Below are positions 1 through 11,858 of a DNA stretch of 64,000 bases, piece by piece. Location of the stretch: the NCBI GenBank assembly GCA_033977485.1, contig CM066985.1, positions 72,029,045 to 72,093,044 of the forward strand. Reading direction: 5' to 3'. The stretch's first letter is position 1; each line of letters begins with the position of its first letter. The DNA is from Hydrangea macrophylla. Lineage: Eukaryota; Streptophyta; Magnoliopsida; Cornales; Hydrangeaceae. The translations under genes and the position numbers were made by a program. The notes beneath the pieces were generated by a model. The model saw only the letters and a list, made by a program, of their open reading frames with translations. It was not told the DNA's origin and did not search any database.

Positions 1-337
1 TAGAACCTGTCTTTCCGGAACCCGAAGCAGCCATACTATACTAACTATCAATAGGAGCCTTATACCGACAAGAAACAAACTACCAACGAACAGAAAACAA
101 CATTAACAATCAAACACAGACATAAACTAACCAATGAGGTCCATAATGGGACCTAGACAACCTGGAAGGAGATTCCACCAATCAAAATTGCCCAATTGAG
201 AGCTAATCAATAAGAATCTGTTACCTTGGATGACAGTGGGATAAAGAAAGAAAGGAAAAATCATAATAGATTGATCTGGTAGGTCTCGGCCAGGGTTGTG
301 GGTGTCGGCTGGGCTTGGGTAGATGATAGGTAGCTTC

Positions 338-530
338 AGCTAGGTCATGGGGACCTGGGTGATGTCGATTTGGTGTGGGTATGCCAGTAGGTGCTGCGGC
401 TAGGATAGATTAGGGGTGTATGGGTCTCGGCTAGGTCATGCAGGGGTCAGGGTGATGTCGATTTGGTGTGGGTAGGCCAGTAGGTGCTGCGGCTAGGGTA
501 GATTAGGGTGTATGGGTCTCGGCTAGGTCA
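338..530. repeat. Two tandem copies of a roughly 91-bp unit in the retroelement leader
   Basis: The segment with GATGTCGATTTGGTGTGGGT, then CCAGTAGGTGCTGCGGCTAG and a TATGGGTCTCGGCTAGGTCA ending, occurs twice in a row with few differences. It lies just inside the PBS and does not look coding on either strand. Confidence 0.6.
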
Positions 531-664
531 GATACAGGGCATGTGGTTCTCGGCTAGGGAGTATCAACAAGAACAATAGGTTGTTAAGGTGGTGGAGTGG
601 ATATTACGTTGTGTTTGTGGTGGTGGTTGCGTGGTGGTGATAGGAGGCACAGAGAACCCTAATA

Positions 665-681
665 GGGAGGCTCTGATACCA
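665..681 (-). other. Primer-binding site of the Copia-like element
   Basis: The minus strand reads TGGTATCAGAGCCTCCC immediately after the LTR end. The first 12 bases are complementary to the 3' end of plant initiator methionine tRNA, the usual primer of Copia and many Gypsy elements. Confidence 0.7.
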
Positions 682-1302
682 TGTTAAGAGATAAGAAAGA
701 GAAAGTAAAGGCTTAACCACAATGGTTAGAGCCAACACATATTTATATTAATATGAGAAATATCAAAATTACAATATTGTCCTTATATGCTAACAAATTC
801 ATTGCAACCAAAATTGGCAATAAAAATGAGCACATTGATATACGAGAAATGTATAGAGAGGGGAAATTGGGGGAAATCGTTTTATTGTAACTAAATCGGC
901 AATTAAAACGAGCATACAGATAAATGTGTGTGTGTATGTGTGTGTGTAGATACATGTAATTATATATGTATAAACAGATCTGAATATGTATATATACGTA
1001 TGGATATATAGGTATATGTACAATCTGTATATATATATGAACTATGTGATGTATTGGTATATGTATATATCTATATATACATATCAGAGAGAGAGAGAGA
1101 GTACCGATTTGAGTGAGAGAGGGAGCTCAGATCTGTCGCCTAAAGTTTGAGAGAGAGAGAGCTTAGATCGCACAGTCGAGAGTGATCGCACAGTCGAGAG
1201 AGAGAGGAAGCTCAGATCGTCGTAGAGAGAGAGAGAGAGGGACTCAGATCGCAGAGAGAGAGAGACTCAGATCGCACAGTCGCTAAAGAGAGGTTAGAAC
1301 CC

Positions 1303-1500
1303 GTATAAAATTTTCCATGGAATTCATTTCCTTAGTGGGGGGAAGGAATTTGTTTTCCACAAAAATAAGTGAAAATGAGCGAAATTGAGATTTGGGGGAA
1401 AAAATTTTCATGGAAATTTTAGCCAATAAAACACCACTTTGGAGGAAAATTGATTAGTAAAATATTTTCCATGGAAAATAAGAGGAATCAAACGCACCCT
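1303..1500. repeat. AT-rich imperfect inverted repeat (MITE remnant)
   Basis: ATTTTCCATGGAA-type blocks occur near both ends in opposite orientation, and the right end (GGGTGCGTTTGATTCC on the minus strand) resembles plant MITE termini. TTAGA flanks both sides (around 1292 and 1500) but the structure is degraded. It separates the Copia-like LTR from the last visible RPN10 exon. Confidence 0.3.
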
Positions 1501-1652
1501 TAGATCTTAACGATTTCTTTTTACACATATCATACCAAAAGAAAGGGGCTACTAGCCCGATCAAATACATCAAACAAAAAGAAGAGACTAGATCCTATCA
1601 ATCCTAGTCCAGAAGTCCTCAACATCGGACTCATACTGCGGGGCATCCTCAC

Positions 1653-4600
1653 CAATTGCAAGTCTTGATCATCTGCAGCTGCATCAGACATATCAGTGTC
1701 CCGCACAGCAAGGCTGGCGGAGGGATCATCCACTGACATAACAAGGGCCTGCTGGAGCAGGGCATTCTCATCAACCTGTAGCATTCAATGTCACTTCAAT
1801 TAAGAACTCTGCAGAAACTAATAACCACAATCAAGGAGACAAAAAGATCAACAATCATGAGACATAACAAAAGGTTGCATCAGTTGCAAACTTCTTTTCA
1901 TGAAATTAGCATCCAAAAAGACGTTCTGCGGAAGGGTAGAGGAACAAAAGGAAAATAGACGTCCCAGAAAGAACCACATCTGCAATGACTTTCCAACTTG
2001 AGGCACACAATATGAAAAATCAAGAAAAATAATATCCTCCATGGAATAGATAACGTATAATTACAACAACTAGTTCCACATTATGAAAGTTACAAAACCA
2101 CATGATTTCAGTTACATTGAAAAACAGATAAACACGGACACCAGATGAGCGCTACATGGCTTTTCTGGCACGTGAGAAATAGCATTCGAGCAAAAGCAAA
2201 ATCATATGGTCAATGGAATGGATATTAAAAACAATTTCAAATGCTTGTGCATACTTCCAAAACCACACACAAAGGTATAAAGAAAGTTGAATAAAAAAAA
2301 TGAGATACACAATTAAATGTAAATAATCCACGATACCCGATAATCTCGAGGTGCCGAAATCATTAATAGTCATCTAAGGAGTTCTGCACTGTGTGAAGCA
2401 CAAGAGCAGGGAGATGTCGCGGCAATGATTTTTACTAGGGTATCTAACTCAGACGGCATACGCCACACTTTTCATATCCATATCCAAACAAATATATATG
2501 ATGACCATAGTCGTCAAATCGGAATTCGTATCGTGAATCGAAATGATACAAGTGATTCGATCGAGATTTGCGAATTGTGAATCGTAAGATTCAGTATAAT
2601 AAAATAAAAATAAAAATAAAAACCTATAAAAATGATAAAATTTTGGCTGATGGAAGGCTCTGTTTCGGTGGACTGGTAGTATGGTAAGTGTTAATAATAT
2701 GTCATATACTTATTATATTATTTACATGCGTTATACTAGAGTATAGGTCTTATCTATTACGTATGATAATTGATAAGAACGACCCTATTTTCAAAACCAC
2801 CACCAAAACAAAAGAGCGAAATAAGGATTTTTAACACAGTCAGATAGCAAAAAAAACAAAAAGAAAAGTGAGAAAAGAGAGAGAGAGAGAGAGAGAGGAA
2901 GGGGGGGTGTTGTTTAACCCAGTTGGCAAGGTGAAAAAAAAGGGTTAACCCAGTCGGCTAGCAAACAAACAAAAAAAAAGTGCGCGAACCAGATTACGTG
3001 GGGGGGGGGGGGTTGGAAAAAATCAAAATTTCAGTGAAGAAGTGTATCATATCATACCGGGCCGAGAGAGAGAGAGAGAAGTGTTTTGTCGGGTTAGGAA
3101 AAAAGAGAGGACAAAAACTGTACGCAACATTCAGGGCCGAATCAAACCCTGTTCGAAACATGCACGGCTGAATCGATACGTTTCCGTATCGCGTATCATA
3201 TCGTATGATACACATGCGATTCAACGATACACCATAAGATTAATGGAGACCTTAGATTCGTATATACGATATGTATCGTTCACTAGCTGTATCGTATTGA
3301 ATTGTACGATACATATCACGTATCATACGATTTTGACAATTGATAACTATTGTTATGGAAAGACATTTTTAAGACCATACGAAGTTTTATTTCGACGTGA
3401 TGTTGTTAGCAATGCATGTTAAGATATCTATGTAACTCATAGAAGCATTGGCCTCTGGATATTATGTACTAACTGTGGGTACTGCTACCTGACAAGCGTA
3501 TTCATAACTAACACGTGTCCACTTGTCACTCTCGAAGAATTCCACATACAACGCCTAAAAGACAAGAGCGAAACCCTAAGACATCATCATCAGGGCGCCG
3601 AAAAAGGACAAATCCACAATACTTTTCACGTATAATGTGAACCACCCTTGGTAATATTCAGCTCAGATAGACCACGCTTGGGGGCAGGTCTTGGTGCAAA
3701 ACTATACCACGACATGGTCATTCCAGACCATGGCGCGATAAAATCTCTCTCTATCTAAACGGGAACTCTCAGGTTATGTGGCTTGGTTGGCTTAAGAGCA
3801 GAGCTCGCTTAGGAGGGTCGCGACGGTCTATTCCACGATACACTTCCTAAGCCTTTCTAAAGGTCGGTGAGACTACCTGAAATAACTCTCTAGTTTACCG
3901 CGAGGACATTCCTTGTGTCGTCTCCGGACGACACGTGGCATTTTGGTACGCCTCAATAGGAATGAGCCACATCAGCTGCGCCCACTCCTTGGCACGTGCC
4001 CCAATTGCTATAAATAGGAACAGTACCCTCAGAGGTGATATATGATTTTCCAGAGACACACTCAGAGAGAATTTCAGATATTATTCCATTGAGATCATGC
4101 ATTTATGAGCTCACTGTGAATATTCCTTCACACGTATACGCTCAACCAGTAAGTGCACAGGTTTCTCTAGGAACACTCCCCCCACTCACTGACCCTTAGT
4201 TCGTCTCTCTTTACTCCCTTCCCACTTTCCTTCGAGACTCCCTTTACACATTATCGACTCTCAGATTGCTACTCTCTTACAAACTCATCTATCTCATCAT
4301 ACTCCATCTCACTCAAACCTACACCTACACTAACATTAGCATTAAACTAAGAAATCGGAACCAAGACGTCACATATATAAGCAGTTTGACATGCACCAAA
4401 TGGGCATTAATTTAAAAAGTGGGGATCATAAAAGTAAGAGCCAAGAGGAAACCAACCATTAAATCATTTGGCTTATTCTCAGCTTCAGAAACTGAAGCAG
4501 TGACGTTTTCTGTCATAGTTGCTTCATGTGAAGTTGATTGTTCTCCTTTTTCAAGTTTTGAAGCTTCCTCTGCAGCCTTCTTAGCAGCAGCTTCTTGCTT

Positions 4601-6256
4601 TGCCCTCTCCTCTTCCATTGAAACTCGGAGAGCAAGAACCAGCTCCGGATCCAGGTTTGGATCCACATCAAATCAAAACCAGATACACCACCAGCTGCAG
4701 CTGCAGCAGCAGCGGCTGAGAAACCACTTCCACTTTCCCCATCTCCGGTAAAGATAGGTGTACTGCCATAGGGAAAAGGAAATAGATAACTTGTTAGAGG
4801 TCTTATTTTTCAACTTGTTAGAGTTCTTTTTTTGTTCATTCACTTCCGTTGTTTATTGCAGATGGGGTAGGGATGGCAAATTTTCCCGCCCCAAATGGAA
4901 AGGGTTTAGGGGAGATTAATACCATAAGGCTTTGTTTGGTCCATGGATTTCATGAGGGAAAAGAGAGGGACAGGAAAATAAGATGGAAAACTAGTTCCTT
5001 TTACCTTACGGATTGGACTAGTTTCCCTTCTTGTTTTCCTTTGCCCTATCTTTTCCCTTACAAAATCCATGAATCAAACAAAGCCTAAAGGATTAAAGTT
5101 GGAGTTGGTAAGAGTTCTTTCAAACCCGCTATGGCCCAATGAATTTTTTAGAATACCCCTAAATATTTCAACTAAATTACTAAAATACCCTCATTATATA
5201 AGTCACTTGTGTGCTTCTAACCTTCCATTCAATGGATGGTCTGTTTGATCATTCTAAAACTTAAGTTGCATCCATTTTTGTTGTGGTTATCACATGTTTT
5301 AGGCATTGCATTCCTTTGAGAACATTGAAAAGTCTTATTGTATGACCGTATATGAACGAGAAAATCATTTAGGTGGGGCGGGCAGAGTCGGAGTAAGTAT
5401 ACACTTAGGTAGGGTGGAGTTGACAAAGGGGGACTCCCTATGAATTCCACCTCGTTGCCATTCCAAGTAAGAGCAATATTGTAATCTACAATAAAGATAA
5501 CTGAAAAGGTGGAGATTTGACACACCACCAGAATCAATCTCTCTCTCTCTCTCAAACTGTATGGCATTAATCCATATAGTTGCACAAGCAAGCAGCGCTG
5601 GTAACAGGACCAGTTACCTTATAAGCACATCAGAAAGAGCATTTGGACCAGCAGGAACATGAACAATGTGACTGCTATCATTATTGTTTACAGCAGCAAG
5701 AAGAGCCTCGAGCTTTTCTGGTTTCCCATCATCTTCTTCGCCAAAATCAACAATATCAAGAGCTACACTGTTCTTTTTCAATTTCCTTCCAATCATCTCC
5801 AATACCTTCTTGCCATTTTTGACCGGACTGCAAAGAAAATTGTCTAAAACAATAAGGATAAAAGAATAAACCATGCCATGATCAAAACAGCAAATTAAGG
5901 CCGATGACTGAGTACCTTCCAGCAAACACAATAATCCTTTGTTGCTGCTTTTTGTTCTGCGGATGCTTGAGAGCCAATTGAGCAACCTGTATCCCAGCTG
6001 CCAAGTTTATCTCACCACCCATTTCTAAACCTGAACTAAGAAACCATGAAACTTCAGTCTTCAGACATACGTGGACGAACCTAGGAAGTTGCACCTGACA
6101 GAGGCTGCCCGAGTTTAGCAGGGTTTCGAAGGCAGCGCCCCCACGGCGATTTTTTTGGGGTATATTTATACATATTATTGTGTAGATGATACAAGCTAAT
6201 GCTATAAAAATTCAACACAAAAATTCAACTATTACTAACAGGGGGTTTTCTAAATT

Positions 6257-6290
<34 letters not shown>

Positions 6291-7321
6291 GGGGGGGTGG
6301 GGAGGTCGGAGTGGGGATTGTTTTCTCAAGTGTAAAATATTTAGTTTTTTAAGGTATATCTGAAATTTTCTAAAATCTAGGGGGGTTCAAGCCCCCTTTG
6401 TCCCTTGACAGATCCTCACACATGAAGGCGCATTTGGCCAAGTTCTGTTATGCTATAATGCATATTATAATTAGCACAAAAACCCACAAAAATTGAACAA
6501 GATATGGCCAAGCAAACCAAGATCTTCAATCTTTTTCACTCCAAAGGTTCCACAACCTCTCTTATTTGTCCATCAAATTCAATATTTACACTTTTACAAG
6601 TAATACTTATCTTATTATAGGATTGGTAACTATGCCAATAATGCGAAATCAACATATTAAAAAAAGTAAATCCAACTAGTAGCTAACCATGCATGCAAGC
6701 CAATAGCTTGCCGAGATCACTGGTTGAAGTAACCAATACACGAACCCCTTTGCCTGCCATTGTCATTACTCCCACTGTATTCTCAGGATTAGACTGCACC
6801 CCCAAAAAAGAAAAAGAAAAAGAAAAAAAATATATCGAAACAATGACAATCAGATAGAAAACCCTAGAGAGTTAACTATGTTGCAAAAGCATCAGAATTG
6901 GGGAAAATTTATAAAACCCTAGAAAGTATGCTAATTTAACCCCCAACATGGATTGATTATACATATTATATAGACGTGTATATATCCATACACACTGCAA
7001 GATGTTTTGCAGGAATAAAAATATATTGTACTATATATTAGTGGAGAATTGTAGACCTGGGTTTTGACTCCACAAATTAGATTAACGGCGTCCGCTTGAG
7101 CTTGAAACCTAGAGGGAGAGTAATCTCCGTTGCGCATCCATTCGGAATTGTCTATGCAGATCATTGTCGCCTGATTAACATTAAAAATAATAAATAATAA
7201 ATAAATAAAAGGTGGATTAAAAACCCTAATTCTAAGATGACAGAAATGGTAAAGGAAAAAAGCAGAGATGTGTAATGGGTAACAATGGAAGTAAAATTGA
7301 AGCCCTGACCTCGAGCACCAT
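1653..7321 (-). CDS. RPN10: 26S proteasome regulatory subunit RPN10/PSMD4 (3' end outside window, one frameshift)
   Basis: Ubiquitin receptor of the 19S proteasome cap. Exons: 7310-7321, 7057-7170, 6688-6793, 5916-6030, 5618-5827, 4457-4762 and 1653-1775; all introns are GT-AG and phases agree apart from exon 6. The N-terminus [20 protein letters not shown] and the vWA domain (about residues 1-190, [16 protein letters not shown] near its end) match plant RPN10. An Ala-rich linker precedes UIM1 ([15 protein letters not shown]); UIM2 ([15 protein letters not shown]) is in the last exon. The end ADDQDLQL at a GTGAGG donor suggests that UIM3 and the C-terminus lie further left, beyond the Copia-like insertion. 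In exon 6, between the Ala tract and DPNLDPEL, one base is missing relative to the family (around 4666-4675), shifting the frame. This is either a pseudogene lesion or an assembly error in a T run. A (TC)17 tract lies in the presumed 5' leader. Confidence 0.85.
2500..3403. repeat. CGATAC-rich inverted-repeat sequence in RPN10 intron 6
   Basis: Near the left end GTCGTCAAATCGGAATTCGT and near the right end (minus strand) TTGTCAAAATCGTATGATAC form a degenerate inverted pair, with many TATCGTATGATAC-like palindromes between. It also contains (GA)n and a 13-G run at 3000-3012. It is probably a degenerate TIR element and I see no gene. Confidence 0.3.
3404..4335 (+). mobile_element. LTR-like element with TGTTAG...CTAACA ends in RPN10 intron 6
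   Basis: The 932-bp segment begins TGTTAGCAATGC and ends CACTAACA, a perfect 6-bp terminal inverted repeat typical of LTRs. It contains a TATAAATAGG box followed by a pyrimidine-rich leader. No matching flanking duplication is visible, so the boundaries are uncertain. Probably a solo LTR in sense orientation to the plus strand, opposite to the gene. Confidence 0.45.
4009..4018 (+). promoter_or_regulatory. TATA box of the LTR-like element
   Basis: TATAAATAGG, about 325 bp before the proposed LTR end and preceded by the G-box-like CACGTG. Recognised by motif only. Confidence 0.4.
4928..5085. mobile_element. PIF/Harbinger-type MITE, TSD TAA (RPN10 intron 5)
   Basis: The 158-bp element has terminal inverted repeats GGCTTTGTTTGGTCCATGGA and (minus) GGCTTTGTTTGATTCATGGA, flanked on both sides by TAA (4925-4927, 5086-5088). 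A 3-bp TAA/TTA target duplication is diagnostic of the PIF/Harbinger (Tourist-like) group. Related copies lie at 17460-17778 and 28597-28854. Confidence 0.75.
6258..6297. repeat. T32G8 homopolymer block in RPN10 intron 3
   Basis: A run of 32 T is directly followed by 8 G within intron 3 (6031-6687). The surrounding 350 bp shows no other recognisable feature. Confidence 0.9.
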
Positions 7322-7377
7322 GGTCCCCAGATTGAGAAGCTAAAGGAAGATCCGATAGAAGAATTTAGTTCCAGAAA

Positions 7378-7380
<3 letters not shown>

Positions 7381-7414
<34 letters not shown>
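7381..7414. repeat. (TC)17 microsatellite in the RPN10 5' leader/promoter
   Basis: Seventeen perfect TC units begin 60 bp upstream of the RPN10 ATG. On the gene strand this is a GA repeat, a common plant core-promoter/leader feature; no TATA box is evident nearby. Confidence 0.9.
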
Positions 7415-7419
<5 letters not shown>

Positions 7420-7887
7420 AAAGGATCGAGAGTTGATGTTGCTTGCTCATAAGCAGTATGTAAGTAAAAAATCGAAAATCCGCCAAAATCAACCCCATCA
7501 TTGAACGTAATTCGACTGAATGCTTCGAATAGCCGACGTGCCGCCAGTATTCCTCGATTTTTTTATTTTATAAAATTGAGATTAAAAAAAAACCAACGAC
7601 CACTTACACCCTTACCACAAAATGTTCTATAATTATTTTTAGACTTAATTATAAAATCAATAGTATATAGGCATAATTCTACACACTTTTTACACCATAC
7701 TCATTGATTCCTGTGTAGGACTAATTTTCGACCAGGCACGAATTAAAACGAATTTGAATTTAGCTTATATGGGTATAGGTCAAAAACGGATTAACCCATT
7801 TAACACGATTAATAAATGAAGGGAAAATTAGACTTCAATCCTTAATTAAATAGCCAAAAAGTATTAAGTGGCCGGTTTTTTGAGTCT

Positions 7888-8565
7888 TTAGTCAAAAGTC
7901 CTTGCATGGCACTGTTAGGAATTTTGGGGACCGAGTTTCACGCGCTCTCTCCAAACTTCCAGCCACTCACACGGTGTGAGTGGCTGCACCGTAACATTTT
8001 CTATTTCCAAAAATATTTCAAAATTTTTAACCCTCCATAACTTTTAATCTACAACTTCATTTTTTACAAATTTTATACCGTTGGAATCGTGTCGACGAGA
8101 GCTACAAAACTAGTACCATTGTTGATATGTTTTGAGCAATTTTTTTTTTTTTTCCAATTTGAAGAAATTTAGAAAAAAAAAAAATAGAGTTTTGTGAAAT
8201 TTCACAAAACTACTTTTGTGAAATTTCACAAAACAATTTTCACACAGTTACACAAGGCATGTCAGATTTTGATAATTTTTTGGTTGCTCAAAACATATCA
8301 ATAATGGTACTAGTTTTGTAGCTCTCGTTGACACAATTTCAACAGTATAAAATTTGAGAAAAATGGAGTTGTATGTCAAAAGTTATGGAGATTTAAAGTA
8401 GCAAAATATTTTTTGAATTTAGAATATCATACAGTACAGTTCTCATACCGTATGAGTAGCTGCAAAAGCATGGTGCGTGAAATTGGGCGAGAGTGGGGAA
8501 AATGTAGGAAATGTTTAGGTGCATGTCAGTTTTGTCCTTTTGACAAAGATCAGGGACTTTTGATT
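7888..8565. mobile_element. Long foldback element (about 0.68 kb)
   Basis: The two halves are inverted repeats. GAGAGCTACAAAACTAGTACC and TTGATATGTTTTGAGCAA in the left arm recur in reverse complement on the right, and the ends are GTCAAAAGTCCTTG / CAGGGACTTTTGAT. The arms run for roughly 250-300 bp with many substitutions; the centre holds direct repeats of TTTTGTGAAATTTCACAAAAC. No coding sequence. It is probably a MULE-type MITE upstream of RPN10; the TSD is not clear. Confidence 0.6.
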
Positions 8566-8702
8566 AAATGCAGATATTGAAGGTACTTTTTGTTAAATTT
8601 TTGGTTGACAAGGGATATATCTCTAACTGTCCCATAAATGAATTGGGTTTTATTTTAATTAATTCAATTATAGAGGGTATTTTTAGAAATATACAGTTTT
8701 TT

Positions 8703-8748
<46 letters not shown>

Positions 8749-9345
8749 AAGCATTGTAGTCATATATATATATTGAAGAAACAGTCATTTTTATGGGTCA
8801 AAATTTGCATTTATCTCAGTTGTTACAAAAATTATTTGACGGTAGCATAACATTTACATGACTATATATATAGACAGTGAATTAGGAAAAAATCATCTCT
8901 ATCACTATAAGTCGTCGCTCACAAACACAGACTCAAAGTTCACACTCCACAGACTCCTCCACACTCCAGTCCTCGTCTCTGCGAAATGCTTGAGGACAAA
9001 GAGAAAGAGTCGAGACTCAATATTATCATTGGTGAAGAAATATTGGGACACATCACACGCACAAGATGAAGATATTGGTAAAACGATTTGTTCTTTACAT
9101 GGGTTGGTGGGTTAAATGGGTGACATGTAAACTGCATTAGTCGGGTATGAGTTTAGATCTTTAACACGTTTACAAATGACACGATTATTGACACAGCACG
9201 ATTATGACACGACACGAAGACCCAACATGACACGATTGTCACCCTATTCTGGTGGACCCCATAGCTCCTGTGTGGGATCCATGTGGGATCTACATGGGGT
9301 CTATTGAAATCAATAGCCAAGATTGTGTGGTATAGAAGTAGAATA

Positions 9346-9382
<37 letters not shown>

Positions 9383-11422
9383 ATTACTCTCATAAAATAT
9401 ACCATTGAAGTTTGATCTTTGTCCCATTTTAGTCAATATGGTTTCAATTACATTATATTTCATCCCTGAAGTTATGAAACAAAAGCAATATGATCTGAAT
9501 CTCCCACTCTAGGAGAAAGGAATTCACCCACTTCTATTGCTTGCTTCTATTCAAAAACTTAAGGGCTATGTTTTGTATCATATTGCTTTTATTTAAATGT
9601 CATTTCTCACAAAATGGAATATTTGGATCATTTTATTTTTATTTTACAACTTTAGGAACTAAATTAATGCAATTGAAAATACAGGGATTAAATTGAGATA
9701 ATGACCAAACTTGAGGGATACATTTTGTATTTAAGCTTTTTTGTTTTTTTATTTTTTTATTTTTTTATTTAAGCTTTATTTTTAAAATATTTTGGATGGT
9801 CTGAACGTCTGTCCCCCTACAATATTTTTTATTTATCATCATGGTCACGTAGGAGAACATAGATGTTGTGGGCAGGGGAGGGACACATTTCGACTCCCAA
9901 AGGTGACCATCGTGCGCCATTTTATCAATGGGGTAAGCCTATTGCTTGTTAGTGGTAAAGGTTAGTGGTTGTGTCATTTTGAAATCGCAAAGATAGTCAA
10001 TGGTAGAGTTAGGATTTTAAATTAAGGGGATTAAGATTGGATGAATCTGCATACATTGACATACTCATTCAACTTTCTCTCGAGGCAATTTTTTTGAATT
10101 TATTTATTTTTGGGTTGAATTTTTTGTACGTCACTTCTTTTTTTTTTTTTCATCGTAAGGGCTGATCGCTTATAATCATTTATGTTATAAATCATGACTA
10201 GTTAGTAAAACAATTTGGCTGAACTAATTAAAAAGTAATAAGAAAATGTGATATGACAAATATTTAATGGAGGTTGAATGACAATATATCATGCACAATT
10301 TTATTTTTACTTTTTTCACAATTTGGGAAGGGCTGACGACATTTATTATACATATAATAATTTTTTGATGTATAAAAAATATTTTCCTCAAAAAATGGAT
10401 TCTGCAGCGCACCCCACCCACTAACTCCGGGAGATGGTTTAAAATGTTAGCAAATTTAATAGCACGTCAGTATAATTTACCCTTAACTATAAACATTAGC
10501 ACTGAACGTTTGAGGCAAACAAAAAGGAATAATATGTTATATAAATTACGACAAGTAAAAACTTTGCTTAAATATAGAGATTAGTTGTACAGTTATTTTG
10601 GATTGAGAGAAATGAAGGGAAAAAAAAAAAACTAAAGTGATTTTTATTTCTCTCGAAATTGGACAAATTCAAAGAAAAGAGAAGATAATAGAAATACAAC
10701 ATGCTTTATATCCCGGTATTTCACACTTATAAAGTTCGTTTGTCTCTGCTTATGCTTATGCGATTTTGATCGTGATTGGTAGATCTGTTTAAAAGTAGAA
10801 TGACTTATTTTGATTTGGGTGTTTGGTTGATAGGTGTACAATTGATTGTATTGCCAGTTTTGTGTGTTAGTGGTATGTCACTACGTATTAGCATTACTAA
10901 CTCTTAATTAACTATTAGTTTCAAGCCAATGCGTAAACCTCGAAAAAATATATGATATAAAAAAAAATAAAAATAAAAATCACCCAAAAGGACCAAAAAA
11001 ACAAGTTATGATGGTTTAAAGTTGACATATAATATTATCTGTCATTTGGGTTTTTCACTAAAAAAAAAAAAAGTAGAGAAGGGTATTTTAAAAAATGGCC
11101 AAATCAGGTGGATTTTTGACTAACACACTTTATTTTAATTTTGAGGGAGTTATGACCAAAAATCCCTTTCTTAAATACTTTACTTAATAATTTTTATATA
11201 CTACTTTTTTATATTTAAATTGAAAAAATAAGATTTTACAAGTTAATAAGATTTCACATGAAAGAGAAATGCAATTTTTGGATTATTTGGACGTGCATGG
11301 TAATAAAGGGAAAAGATTAGGGGCAATCATGTAATTTCTTATCATGTGTAGTGATGACAGCATCACGATTCATTAAAAAGCAGCCAAGGGGTTGCTTATG
11401 AAGATCTGAGTTTGAGTAATGA
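8566..11422. other. Intergenic spacer between RPN10 and the rhodanese gene
   Basis: No gene seen. Contents: a 40-A run (8708-8747), a (GT)n tract near 9350-9381, and a degenerate foldback at about 9397-9738 whose arms are the GTTTGATCTTTGTCCCATTT type and its inverted GGTCATTATCTCAATTTAAT counterpart. The rest is AT-rich. Confidence 0.6.
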
Positions 11423-11600
11423 TAGATACACAAAAAAAAGTGCACAACGAAATGCACAACCTGTTTTAATTTGTTGGACCTCGTGCTAAAAAATCTGTAC
11501 ACTCTTTTTTTGTCTTTTTGTGTGTACAGACTTTTCAGCACGAAGTCCAACAATTTTAAGCTAGTGGTGTATTTTGTTGTGCACTTTTTTTGTGCATCTA
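11423..11600. mobile_element. 178-bp foldback MITE downstream of the rhodanese gene
   Basis: The arms TAGATACACAAAAAAAAGTG / (minus) TAGATGCACAAAAAAAGTGC continue inward through GCACAAC, TTGTTGGAC and CGTGCT...TCTGTACAC, so nearly the whole element folds into one stem with a short T-rich loop. Non-coding. Confidence 0.65.
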
Positions 11601-11858
11601 GCATTTCCGTCTGAGTTTTGCACCCCCGAAAGCTGCGTTTGGCATTCCAACTTTGGGAACCAAACACCCAAGAACAATTTGAGCTCCCCAGAAGTGAGTT
11701 TTTGACACCTAAACGCAATGACAAACGAGCTCATAATGTCACTAAGAATAAAATGGCATATCACATTTTTTTTAGTGAAACTAAATATATAAAATTAATT
11801 TCTATCACTTGGCTCAGTTGCTTACAAATGGTAAATATAAGTTATTCAAGATATGTAA

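Larger units (their letters stand above)
1..1290 (-). mobile_element. 5' end of a Copia-like LTR retrotransposon (LTR plus leader)
   Basis: Read on the minus strand, an LTR ending in ...CTCTTAACA (from 682 rightwards) is followed directly by a primer-binding site matching initiator-Met tRNA, then by leader or gag sequence that leaves the window on the left. The LTR contains AT microsatellites and several GAGAGAG blocks (1083-1265). Its outer (right) end is not clear; I place it near 1290. No pol is visible, so Copia is inferred from the TGGTATCAGAGC primer site touching the LTR end. The element seems to lie in the intron after the last visible RPN10 exon. Confidence 0.55.
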
